From positions 1 to 11,553 of the forward strand of contig DAOVLS010000047.1 in assembly GCA_030631125.1 (NCBI GenBank): a DNA stretch of 11,553 bases, in the 5' to 3' direction. Made by a program: the position numbers and the translations under genes. Shown in pieces: positions 1 to 7,323 of the stretch. The DNA is from Planctomycetales bacterium (GTDB lineage: Bacteria; Planctomycetota; Phycisphaerae; SM23-33). A model generated the notes under the pieces. It worked only from the letters and a program-made list of their open reading frames with translations. It made no database searches and was not told the origin of the DNA. The first letter of the stretch is position 1. Each line of letters begins with the position of its first letter.

Positions 1-26
1 ACGTCTATGAGGAATGTTTTTTTTAC

Positions 27-68
27 TTCGAAATTCAAAATTCTCCGTTCAATATTCAATATTCTCTT
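27..68. repeat. AT-rich heptad repeat (TTC-N4 x 6)
   Basis: Six consecutive 7-nt units each begin with TTC: TTCGAAA (27-33), TTCAAAA (34-40), TTCTCCG (41-47), TTCAATA (48-54), TTCAATA (55-61) and TTCTCTT (62-68). The stretch is strongly AT-rich beside GC-rich genes. It is preceded by a run of eight T (17-24). No gene is supported in positions 1-73; the open frames there are low-complexity translations of the repeat. Function unknown. From memory, similar TTC/GAA heptad strings occur as dispersed intergenic repeats in other bacteria, but this was not checked. Confidence 0.6.
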
Positions 69-74
69 TATCGG

Positions 75-108
75 AATAAAGGTGGGACTCGCTCCGCTCG
101 GCCCAGCC
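75..108 (-). terminator. terminator-like hairpin after mfd (distal copy)
   Basis: This is the identical second copy of the same hairpin and TTTATT tract, 60 bp further downstream of mfd. If the first copy ends transcription only partly, this one would act as a back-up. Inferred from structure only. Confidence 0.3.
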
Positions 109-134
109 TACGCTTCCTGCAATCTTCTGAGAAG

Positions 135-168
135 AATAAAGGTGGGACTCGCTCCGCTCGGCCCAGCC
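135..168 (-). terminator. terminator-like hairpin after mfd (proximal copy)
   Basis: Read on the minus strand, the hairpin starts at the last base of the mfd stop codon. GG and TGGG pair with CCCA and CC around one bulged C, with a partly paired inner loop. It is followed by TTTATT (plus-strand 135-140). This has the shape of an intrinsic terminator for mfd, although the U tract is short and interrupted. Confidence 0.35.
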
Positions 169-3100
169 TACGCTTCCTGCAATCTTCTGAGAAGTACCGT
201 CAACAGCGTCGGGCCTTCGAGGTACGCCGGCGGGGGTCGCCAATGCGCTGTCCGCTCGTCGGCCAGGCGGACGGTGCCGGACAGGCCCGCAAGGGCGGAA
301 TCGGCCAGGGTCGGGGCGTTGACCGAAAAGATCACGTCCGGCGGCATCAGGACGATCCGGTCGATTCCCAGTTGACTGGCCAGCAGGCGTATCTCCGCAA
401 CGGTCAGCAGGTCGCCCACGACCGGTGGGACCGGCCCGAAGACGTCGGCAAGGTCCGCCGATAATTGCGACAACTCCTGGCCCGTCCGGCACAGCGCCAA
501 CCGGCGATAGACCTCCATCCGCTGACGGGCCGACGAGATGTACGACCGTGGGATATAAGTCTCTGCCGCCAGCTCAACGTGCGCCTTGGCGGGCGGCTCG
601 GCGACCTTCTCGCCGCGTAACCGAGCCACCGCCTGTTCCAGCAGCCGGCAGTACAATTCGTAACCCACCGCGGCGATGTAGCCGCTCTGTTCGGGACCGA
701 GGATGTTGCCCGCGCCGCGTATCTCCAGGTCGCGCATCGCTATCTGGAACCCCGCGCCCAAATCGGAGAATTCCTCGACGGCCTTGAGGCGCCTGGCGGC
801 GAGCCGACTGACGGACCGGCTTGTCGGAAGCATCAGACAGCAGTACGCCCGATTTTTGTAGCGTCCTATCCGCCCGCGCAACTGGTGCAACTGTGCCAGG
901 CCGAAGCGGTCGGCGTCGTGGATGAACATCGTATTGGCTGACGGGATGTCCAGACCCGACTCGATAATCGTCGTGCATACCAGCACGTCAATATCGCCGG
1001 CGACAAAGCGGAGCATCGTCTTTTCTAGCACGCGTTCGGGCATCTGTCCGTGACCGATTTCAACGCGGGCTTCCGGAACGAGCGACCGGATACGCTCGGC
1101 GACCGATTCGATATCGAAGACGCGATTGTGGACGAAGAACACCTGCCCCTTGCGGGCGAGTTCGCGGACGACGGCGGCGCGGATTCGCTTCTCGTCGCTC
1201 CGGCAGACCTCGGTGAAAATCGCCCTGCGGTCCAGCGGCGGCGTCGCCAGCGAAGATATGTCCCGCAGTCCCATTAGCGCCATGTGCAGCGTCCGCGGGA
1301 TCGGTGTAGCCGTCATGGTCAGAACGTCCACGTCGGCTCGCATCCGCTTGAGGTGTTCCTTGTGCTCGACGCCGAACCGCTGCTCCTCGTCGATAATCGC
1401 CAGGCCAAGTTTGGCGAATCGCACGTCGCCCGAAAGCATTCGATGCGTACCGATGAGGATGTCGATCTTACCGGCTGCGGCGGCTTCGGCGATCTTCGAA
1501 GCCTCGCGGCGACTGCGAAAACGCGAGAGGACCTCGACCTCGACGGGATAATCGGCGAACCGCTCGGAAAAGGTGCGATAATGCTGGGCGGCGAGGACCG
1601 TCGTCGGAACAAGCACCGCCGCCTGCCGACCGGCTTCGATTACGCGAAACGCCGCCCGCATGGCAAGTTCGGTCTTACCGTACCCCACGTCGCCGCACAG
1701 CAGGCGGTCCATCGGACGGGCCTCGGCCATGTCGGCGAAAATCTCACGCATCGCCGTTATCTGGTCGGGCGTCTCGGTATATATGAACTCCTGCTCGAAC
1801 CGCCCCATCCATTCGCTTCGGCCGGAGTAACTTGTCCCCGGCGCGGAATTGCGGACCGCCTGAAGCCGCAGAAGTTCGGCTGCCATGTCGCGCGTAGCGC
1901 CGGCGACGCGGTCCTTCCGCAGCGACCATGCCGACGAGCCAAGCCTCGACAGCGACGGGCGCGCCCGCCCTGCACCGATGTACTTCTGCACCAGTTGAAT
2001 CTCGGTGGCGGGAACGTGCAGCAGCGACCCGCCGGCGAAGCGGAGCGTCAGGAACTCCTCGTCCCTGCCGTCGGTTGCCAGCGTCCTGAAACCCACGAAC
2101 CGGGCGATCCCGTGTGTAAGGTGGACGACGTAATCGCCATCGGCAAGGTCCATAAAAGACTCGATAGGCCTGCCCGCGCGGAGATGCCGAAGCCGGCGAC
2201 GGCGAGCGTAACGATGGAATATCTCGTGATGCCCGACGACCACCAGACGTTCGCCAGGCCAGTGAAACCCGCATTCCACGTGCCCGATCCCAGTCCGCAC
2301 CTTCGCCGCCAGTTCGGTATGGCTCGACGCCAGCAGTTCGCCGAAGCGGTCAGCCTCTGCTGCGTTCTCGCAGTACACCCAGACCTCGTTATCGCCGGAA
2401 AGCGACTCCAGTTCACCCAGCGCCTCGTCCGGCGTCCGGAGCCGCTGGAGCGAACCGATGCCCATCGGGACAATTTCATCATCACGCCCCGCCGGGGTAA
2501 AAGCGGACATCTCCATTACCGCCAGACGGTCATACGCACTGAACAGCACCTCCGGGGCGTGCACGCCGACGGCATCGGTCAGACGACGATAGAGCGTCTC
2601 GGCCGTTGAACGCAATTCCGCCGGTTCGAGCAGGCAGATGATTGCGCCGTCCGGCAGGTAATCCATCAGGTGCGTCGTCCTGCCGTCGCCGGTTTCACTT
2701 CCTGCCGAAATTGCCACCAGGTCGCATCCTGTAATCTGCGCGGTGGACCGCTGCGTGTCCGGGTTGAACCGGCGGACCGATTCGATTTTCTCGCCGAAGA
2801 ACTCCACCCGCACGGGCAGGTCGCCGGCCGGTGGGAAGATGTCAATTATCCCGCCTCGGCGGGCGAATTCACCGGCCTGGTCCACCGCATCGACGCTCTC
2901 GAAACCGGCATCGACCAGCCATTCAATCAGCACCCGCGGGTCTATCTCGCCGCCGGTCCGCAATGACATCTTCGCCGCAGCGAGCACCTCCGGTTTGGGC
3001 ACCGGCTGTAGCAACGCCATGACGGAGGCGACGATGAAATCTGGACGCCCGCCACCGCCGGAAAGCAGCGTACACAGACGCAGACGCTGACCTGCAATCT

Positions 3101-3401
3101 CGTCGTTGATGTGGTCGGGAGCGACGGCTGCCCCTCCGGAAGGGTCGGGGATACCCATCTCCCAGGCGGGAAAGATTTCGGTAGTCTGGCCGGTGAGAAC
3201 TTCAATGTCGTCGGCGGCAGCGTCGGTTTCGTCAGACCCGGAAACAACAAGCAGGACGGGGGTTTGTTTCAGTTTCCCCACTGCCGCCGCCAATATGGGC
3301 GCAGAAGACCCCCACACGCCGGTCAGTTTCACCACCCCCCCTGCCCGGACCATGCCGGCTATCCGGGCGACCGGTTCGCAAGACTGGATGCGATTGAACA
3401 C
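168..3401 (-). CDS. mfd: transcription-repair coupling factor Mfd
   Basis: Mfd is the ATP-driven dsDNA translocase that removes RNA polymerase stalled at lesions and recruits UvrA for nucleotide excision repair. At 1077 aa it is slightly shorter than E. coli Mfd (1148 aa). The N-terminal third (about 1-330) resembles the UvrB-like module. The RNA polymerase interaction domain lies near 415-490 (GDYVVHLTHGIARFVG at 422-437). The translocase motor has Walker A GDVGYGKT (570-577), DEEQ (671-674), TATPIPRT (698-705) and the motif VI region LRGRIGR (841-847). The TRCF C-terminal domain follows, with DLEIRGAGNILGPEQSG near 891-907. The start is GTG at 3399-3401, the first possible start after an in-frame TAA (3411-3413), and no clear Shine-Dalgarno precedes it. 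The last eight residues (LLRRLQEA) and the TAG stop lie inside the 60-bp tandem repeat. Product assignment is secure; the exact start is less so. Confidence 0.97.
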   Translation of the reverse strand: MFNRIQSCEPVARIAGMVRAGGVVKLTGVWGSSAPILAAAVGKLKQTPVLLVVSGSDETDAAADDIEVLTGQTTEIFPAWEMGIPDPSGGAAVAPDHINDEIAGQRLRLCTLLSGGGGRPDFIVASVMALLQPVPKPEVLAAAKMSLRTGGEIDPRVLIEWLVDAGFESVDAVDQAGEFARRGGIIDIFPPAGDLPVRVEFFGEKIESVRRFNPDTQRSTAQITGCDLVAISAGSETGDGRTTHLMDYLPDGAIICLLEPAELRSTAETLYRRLTDAVGVHAPEVLFSAYDRLAVMEMSAFTPAGRDDEIVPMGIGSLQRLRTPDEALGELESLSGDNEVWVYCENAAEADRFGELLASSHTELAAKVRTGIGHVECGFHWPGERLVVVGHHEIFHRYARRRRLRHLRAGRPIESFMDLADGDYVVHLTHGIARFVGFRTLATDGRDEEFLTLRFAGGSLLHVPATEIQLVQKYIGAGRARPSLSRLGSSAWSLRKDRVAGATRDMAAELLRLQAVRNSAPGTSYSGRSEWMGRFEQEFIYTETPDQITAMREIFADMAEARPMDRLLCGDVGYGKTELAMRAAFRVIEAGRQAAVLVPTTVLAAQHYRTFSERFADYPVEVEVLSRFRSRREASKIAEAAAAGKIDILIGTHRMLSGDVRFAKLGLAIIDEEQRFGVEHKEHLKRMRADVDVLTMTATPIPRTLHMALMGLRDISSLATPPLDRRAIFTEVCRSDEKRIRAAVVRELARKGQVFFVHNRVFDIESVAERIRSLVPEARVEIGHGQMPERVLEKTMLRFVAGDIDVLVCTTIIESGLDIPSANTMFIHDADRFGLAQLHQLRGRIGRYKNRAYCCLMLPTSRSVSRLAARRLKAVEEFSDLGAGFQIAMRDLEIRGAGNILGPEQSGYIAAVGYELYCRLLEQAVARLRGEKVAEPPAKAHVELAAETYIPRSYISSARQRMEVYRRLALCRTGQELSQLSADLADVFGPVPPVVGDLLTVAEIRLLASQLGIDRIVLMPPDVIFSVNAPTLADSALAGLSGTVRLADERTAHWRPPPAYLEGPTLLTVLLRRLQEA

Positions 3402-3409
3402 CCGCTTAT

Positions 3410-3438
3410 ATTATCGGCCTATTGCTCAACCGCCACAA
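3410..3438 (-). promoter_or_regulatory. candidate mfd promoter
   Basis: On the minus strand, TTGTGG (3433-3438) is separated by 17 bp from GATAAT (3410-3415). The predicted start of transcription would fall within a few bases of the mfd GTG, giving an almost leaderless mRNA, which fits the absence of a Shine-Dalgarno. Prediction from consensus only. Confidence 0.35.
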
Positions 3439-3443
3439 CCATC

Positions 3444-3472
3444 TTGTGTCACCTGCGTCGCATTTGTATTAT
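3444..3472 (+). promoter_or_regulatory. candidate glycosyltransferase promoter
   Basis: TTGTGT (3444-3449) is separated by 17 bp from TATTAT (3467-3472). The -10 box overlaps the first ATG (3471), so if used the transcript would begin near 3479 and favour the second in-frame ATG at 3483. Its -35 box lies only 5 bp from the -35 box of the divergent mfd candidate. Confidence 0.3.
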
Positions 3473-4817
3473 GAAATACGAGATGTCAAAAAGACCTTTG
3501 TGGATTATCCTTTGCGTTGCACTTGTGTTGCGGGTGAGCCTGCTGGTGGCCAGTTGGTCCGAACCGCAACGGTACTTCACGTCAGATTCATACAGTTATG
3601 ACGCCCTGGCTGCGACGATGGTCGAGCGCGGCGAGTTCTCGCAGTTGCCGGGCGGACCGACTGAACTGTTCCGCACACCGGGTTATCCGCTCTTTCTCGC
3701 CGGTATCTATGCCGTCGTCGGCAGGAACTTCCACGCGGTAGTGGCGGTTCAGATACTCCTGGACACGGGGCTGTGCTATCTGGTGTATCTGTTGGGAGTG
3801 CGGCTTTGCTCGCGGCGAGTCGGATTGTGGGCGGCCGGTCTGCAAGCCGTCAGCACCGTGGCGATCATCTCCGGTTTGCGGATACTCTCCGACGGTCTGT
3901 TCGCCTTTATGCTCACGGGAACCATACTGCTGCTGGTGCATTACTTCCAGACGTCGCGCTGGCGGTCCCTGATAGCCGGCGGTTTCGCCGCCGGGGCGGC
4001 CTGTTACGTCCGTCCCATAGGACTGTATTTCGGAGCGGTGGTGCTGGTGGTATTGCTGTTGCGACGCAGGTCCGTCAGGCAGGCGGCGGTGTTCGCGGCG
4101 GTGTTCGCGGCATGCGTGCTTCCGTGGACGCTTCGCAATCTATATAAGGCCGATTATTGGGGCTTCTCCTCCCTCTCGGCCGAGGCTGCTTTCAAGTTCC
4201 AGGGGCCATATGTGCTGGCGAAGGTTGAGGGGATTTCCATCGACTCGGCCCGAAGCCGGCTTGAGGCGGAACTGGCGAAATACAAAGCCGCCGAGAATCC
4301 CACCCCGGGCCAGATAGAGTCAAAGCGGACCTCGATAGGTCTTGGCGTCCTTCGTCGGCATCCGGGGGTGTTTCTGTCGATGCACGCTCAAGGCAGTTTG
4401 ATAGTCTGGGCGCCCGGCGAGACGGTGCTGCTTGAACTACCGGGCATCGAGACCGGCAACCGCAAAACCGGTGATGTCCTTATACAAAACGGCATGCCGG
4501 CGGCGATACGACACTACGTGCGAGGGCAGATGTGGGTCCTGTGGGTATTCGTGCCGTTTGGAGTGATCCTGCTGGGGCGGTACGTCCTTGCGGGAATCGG
4601 AGCCTTAGGCCACGTGCGATGGCGAATGGGGCCTTCGGCGTGGCTTATGATCCTGGCGGTCCTTCTGTTCACGTTGTTGCCGGGGGTTTTCGGCCGGCCC
4701 AGGTTCCGCATACCCGTAACGCCGATGCTGAACATCGCCGCCGCCGCAGGACTGGTCTGGTTTATCGACCGCATTCGCCGTCGTCGTCAGGGTCGGCCAA
4801 CTACAACAACCGACTGA
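3471..4817 (+). CDS. GT-C type membrane glycosyltransferase (ArnT/PMT-like)
   Basis: A 448-aa polytopic membrane protein of the type that transfers a sugar from a polyprenyl-phosphate donor on the outer face of the membrane. An N-terminal membrane helix (about 10-28) leads into an outer loop with TSDSYSYDALA (37-47). The acidic residue there, D39, matches the position of the GT-C catalytic aspartate. FRTPGYPLFLAG (67-78) follows, then several hydrophobic helices (about 88-111, 116-135, 141-158, 167-198, 205-218), a soluble stretch (about 222-300) and C-terminal helices ending near GRPRFRIPVTPML (408-420), a motif seen in ArnT-like proteins. The frame is open upstream to 3111, but that part is antisense to mfd, so I chose ATG 3471; ATG 3483 is an equal alternative. 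No Shine-Dalgarno is evident. Donor and acceptor cannot be told from the sequence. The 3' end overlaps the convergent methyltransferase by 31 bp. Confidence 0.8.
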   Translation: MKYEMSKRPLWIILCVALVLRVSLLVASWSEPQRYFTSDSYSYDALAATMVERGEFSQLPGGPTELFRTPGYPLFLAGIYAVVGRNFHAVVAVQILLDTGLCYLVYLLGVRLCSRRVGLWAAGLQAVSTVAIISGLRILSDGLFAFMLTGTILLLVHYFQTSRWRSLIAGGFAAGAACYVRPIGLYFGAVVLVVLLLRRRSVRQAAVFAAVFAACVLPWTLRNLYKADYWGFSSLSAEAAFKFQGPYVLAKVEGISIDSARSRLEAELAKYKAAENPTPGQIESKRTSIGLGVLRRHPGVFLSMHAQGSLIVWAPGETVLLELPGIETGNRKTGDVLIQNGMPAAIRHYVRGQMWVLWVFVPFGVILLGRYVLAGIGALGHVRWRMGPSAWLMILAVLLFTLLPGVFGRPRFRIPVTPMLNIAAAAGLVWFIDRIRRRRQGRPTTTTD

Positions 4818-5545
4818 CCGATCAGTATGGGGATCAGTCTCTCGAAGGCCGAAAGTATCGGCACGATGCGATTGAACATCTCGGCCTTCGATGCGCTGAT
4901 TTGCGACTTCTTCAAGACCCGCCCCTGCCACCACCAGCCCAAGGCCCCGGCAAGGTTCATATATCTGCCCCATGTCGGCTTCAGTCCTGCGGTGTGAAAC
5001 GCCCGCCTCAATGATCCCAGCGTGTAGCGCCTGTGGTGTCCCATCGCCCGGTCCATCCGCCCGAACAGGACCGGTAGGGCCGGGACAAGCACAATCACCC
5101 GCCCGTCGGGACGAAGCAGTTGCTTCATCCGCCGAAGGGCTTCAACGTCGTCGGCGATGTGCTCCAGGACGTTCAGGCAGAGCACGGAGTGGAATTCGCC
5201 CGCGGGCACATCCGCGTTTGGGCACTGCCCAATCGGGTGTGGAACGACCTGGACGTTCAGGTGTTTGGCGAAGCGACGGGCGAGGTAATCCCGGTACGGC
5301 TCGAACGGTTCGAGGCAGACGACCCGCTCGGTATTCAGGAGGAACTGCGTGATGTTGCCGACGCCCGCGCCGACCTCGACGACCGTCGGGCCGAGGTGGT
5401 CGCGCACCATGTCAAAAATCCACAGGTTGTAATGATAGAGCGTCGATAGTATCGCCAGGCTGGTCGAGACCGCGTCGGCGGGCAGGTCTTCGGTTTCGAC
5501 CGGCGCGATGCGGGAATGAGATTCTTTTTCCGGCCGATGATTCAT
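4787..5545 (-). CDS. class I SAM-dependent methyltransferase
   Basis: A 252-aa protein with a Rossmann-type methyltransferase fold. The SAM-binding motif I is VVEVGAGVGN (55-64), an acidic residue for the ribose hydroxyls is at E79, and the post-motif region LNVLEHI (124-130) is followed by LLRPDGRVIVLVP (143-155). The HHRRYTL motif (170-176) and the YHYNLWIFDMV stretch (37-47) are features I associate with methyltransferases encoded beside polyprenyl-sugar glycosyltransferases, which fits the convergent neighbour. The substrate is unknown. The start chosen is ATG at 5543-5545, which overlaps the ispH stop as ATGA, so translation is probably coupled to ispH. A longer frame to 5590 would run 15 codons into ispH and is less likely. 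The 3' end overlaps the glycosyltransferase by 31 bp. Confidence 0.85.
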   Translation of the reverse strand: MNHRPEKESHSRIAPVETEDLPADAVSTSLAILSTLYHYNLWIFDMVRDHLGPTVVEVGAGVGNITQFLLNTERVVCLEPFEPYRDYLARRFAKHLNVQVVPHPIGQCPNADVPAGEFHSVLCLNVLEHIADDVEALRRMKQLLRPDGRVIVLVPALPVLFGRMDRAMGHHRRYTLGSLRRAFHTAGLKPTWGRYMNLAGALGWWWQGRVLKKSQISASKAEMFNRIVPILSAFERLIPILIGQSVVVVGRP

Positions 5546-6378
5546 GGTTGGAACGCTCGCAGATTTTCGGCGAATTCCTCGACGACCCATTTCGGCGTGG
5601 ATGCCCCCGCCGTTACGCCGGCGGCCTTTTTACCGGCGGCCATCTCCGGACGGAAATCGCCCCAGTTTTCCAGATGGTGCGTGGGTACGCCCTGCTCGGC
5701 GCAGAGGTTCGCCAGTTCGCGTGTGTTGGCCGACTGCTTCCCGCCGAGGACGAACATCACGTCCACCTGGCAGGCCAGTTCCACCGCGGCGGCCTGGCGC
5801 CGGCCGACCTCGTTGCACAGCGTGTTGACGACCTTGACCTCGCTGTAGCCGCGGGCGACGATAAACCCGACCATCCGCCCGAAATGCTCCAGCGAGTGCG
5901 TCGTCTGGCAGATGATTCCTATCTTCCCGCCGGCGGGCAGGCGGTCGAGTTCGTCGGGCGTATCTACGCAGATGACGTCCGGCGCGTACCCGCAGACACC
6001 GCGGACCTCCGGATGAGAGGCTTGGCCTATGACGACCACGCGATAGCCGTCGGCGGCGAGTTCGGCGACGATCTTCTGGGCGCGTTTTACCAGTACGCAG
6101 GTGGCATCGACGATCTCGGCGCCCCGCCCCCGTAGTTCCGCCAGGACCTCCGGACCTTCGCCGTGTGAGCGGATAAGGACGGTACCGTTGACATCGGAAG
6201 GGTCATCGGCCACTTCCAAACCTTTGCGGGCAAGGGCCTCGACGACCTGGCGATTGTGGATAATCTCGCCGAGGCTCATAATCGGCCCGCCGCGATCGGC
6301 GAGGGTTTGCTCGGCGGTCTGGATGGCGTGTTCGACGCCGAAGCAGAAGCCCAGTTTCTTTGCGAGTTTTACTTCCAT
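5542..6378 (-). CDS. ispH: 4-hydroxy-3-methylbut-2-enyl diphosphate reductase IspH (LytB)
   Basis: IspH is the iron-sulfur enzyme that performs the last step of the MEP pathway, reducing HMBPP to IPP and DMAPP. The 278-aa length is somewhat short of E. coli IspH (316 aa) but usual for many bacteria. The three cluster-binding cysteines are present: C12 (GFCFGVEHA), C94 (DATC) and C188 (NTLCNE). Active-site residues are also kept: H41 (EIIHN), H72 (RSHGEGP), the HPE triad H122-E124 (SHPEVRG), T159-T160 (QTT), S217 and N219 (GGKQSANT), and S260 (GASTPKW). DATC is followed by V where P is common, a minor variation. The gene lies 44 bp after the cyclase on the same strand, with no terminator seen between. 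No good Shine-Dalgarno is visible before ATG 6376-6378. Confidence 0.96.
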   Translation of the reverse strand: MEVKLAKKLGFCFGVEHAIQTAEQTLADRGGPIMSLGEIIHNRQVVEALARKGLEVADDPSDVNGTVLIRSHGEGPEVLAELRGRGAEIVDATCVLVKRAQKIVAELAADGYRVVVIGQASHPEVRGVCGYAPDVICVDTPDELDRLPAGGKIGIICQTTHSLEHFGRMVGFIVARGYSEVKVVNTLCNEVGRRQAAAVELACQVDVMFVLGGKQSANTRELANLCAEQGVPTHHLENWGDFRPEMAAGKKAAGVTAGASTPKWVVEEFAENLRAFQP

Positions 6379-6422
6379 CGCGTCGGAGTGTAAGGCGCAG
6401 AGGCCGACCGAGTCAAAAGCGA

Positions 6423-7319
6423 TTAACCCACGGTTTGCCCGGCGCGGGCGACGGCGACGCGGTTTCGTCCGGCGTTCTTGGCCTGGTAGAGGGCGACGTC
6501 GGCCGATTCGATCAGCGCCTCGGCAGATGGGAGGCCGTCGTTATCGGCGACGCCGAAACTCACCGTTACGGAGACGTCTTCCTCGCCGACCTTCACGTGC
6601 GTGTCCTCGATTTCCTTTCGGCATCTTTCGGCCAGGCCTGCGGCTGACTCGGCATCTCCGTCAGGCAGGAGCACGGCGAACTCCTCCCCGCCGTAGCGCA
6701 CCGGCAGGTCGGACTGGCGGCAGTGCCCGGCCAGAACCTTCGCGACGCGCCGGAGCACCTCGTCGCCGATACGGTGCCCGTATGTATCGTTGACACGTTT
6801 GAAGTGGTCGATGTCGGCCATTATGCACGCGATGGACCCGCCGTTGCGTTGAATTTGCGCCCATTCCTGACCCAGGCGGTCCATCAGCGCCCGGCGGTTC
6901 CACAACTCTGTCAGCGGGTCGATCCTCGCGTACTCGATAAGCATATCCTGGAGCCGCTTGGTACGCAGCGCCGCACGCACCCGCGCGCCGAGTTCAAAGG
7001 CGTCGAACGGCTTGGTTACGTAATCCACCGCGCCGAGGTCCAGACCTTTGACCTTGTCGGACGTCTCGGTCGAACCTGTCAGGAAGATGACGGGGATTAT
7101 GCTTAGTTCAGCATCGGCCTTCAGTTCCCGACAGACGTCGAAACCGGACATATTCGGCATGTCAACATCGAGCAGTATCAGGTCCGGGTTTTCCCGGCGT
7201 GCGGCGTCCAAACCGCTCTGCCCGTTGTCGGCGCAAACGATGTCGAGGTCGTCCTTGCTGAGGCGGGCCTTTGCAACATCCAGGGCGTCCGAACTGTCGT
7301 CAATGAGCAGCACTTTCAT
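6423..7319 (-). CDS. REC-GGDEF response regulator, diguanylate cyclase
   Basis: A 298-aa response regulator that makes cyclic di-GMP from two GTP. The receiver domain (about 1-120) has the acidic pocket D7-D8, phospho-acceptor D51 (LLDVDMP), T81 (FLTG) and K103 (TKPF). The GGDEF domain (about 130-290) begins with DPLTELWNRR (134-143), has MADIDHFKRVND (167-178) and the catalytic signature GGEEF (210-214). The product-inhibition I-site RxxD is present as R201-Q-S-D204, five residues before GGEEF, so feedback inhibition by c-di-GMP is expected. The arrangement is PleD/WspR-like with a single receiver. It starts 4 bp after the kinase stop with a strong ribosome binding site in the kinase 3' end. 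It is the obvious candidate partner for that kinase. Confidence 0.95.
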   Translation of the reverse strand: MKVLLIDDSSDALDVAKARLSKDDLDIVCADNGQSGLDAARRENPDLILLDVDMPNMSGFDVCRELKADAELSIIPVIFLTGSTETSDKVKGLDLGAVDYVTKPFDAFELGARVRAALRTKRLQDMLIEYARIDPLTELWNRRALMDRLGQEWAQIQRNGGSIACIMADIDHFKRVNDTYGHRIGDEVLRRVAKVLAGHCRQSDLPVRYGGEEFAVLLPDGDAESAAGLAERCRKEIEDTHVKVGEEDVSVTVSFGVADNDGLPSAEALIESADVALYQAKNAGRNRVAVARAGQTVG

Positions 7320-7323
7320 CGAT

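Larger units (their letters stand above)
74..193. repeat. 60-bp tandem duplication of a WAERSES-type palindromic repeat
   Basis: Positions 74-133 and 134-193 are identical 60-bp copies in direct tandem, with identity extending one base to 194. Each copy contains a GC-rich imperfect palindrome (81-108 and 141-168). On the minus strand in one frame it would encode the peptide VGWAERSESH, a recurring signature of dispersed short palindromic elements that I associate with planctomycetes and cyanobacteria. The second copy contains the last eight codons and the stop codon of mfd, so the duplication includes the true end of a gene. It arose either by insertion of the element into the mfd 3' end followed by duplication, or by duplication of a native mfd tail plus the element. 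Confidence 0.85.

Noticed and set aside
7..375. Plus-strand open frame across the left repeats and the mfd 3' end
   Set aside because: Its sequence is the translated 60-bp repeat twice (VGLAPLGPAYASCN) followed by antisense mfd, with no sign of a real protein.
1284..2609. Long 441-codon plus-strand open frame inside the mfd region
   Set aside because: It is antisense to the conserved motor and RNA polymerase interaction regions of Mfd, and its translation is rich in Arg, Pro and His without domain motifs. It is a shadow frame caused by GC-rich codon use.
3111..3470. 120-codon N-terminal extension of the glycosyltransferase frame
   Set aside because: It lies antisense to the mfd 5' end, encodes no membrane segment or motif, and the first hydrophobic helix begins just after ATG 3471.
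5548..6135. 195-codon plus-strand open frame opposite ispH
   Set aside because: IspH on the other strand has all catalytic residues. The plus-strand frame shows no recognisable family and follows ispH codon periodicity.
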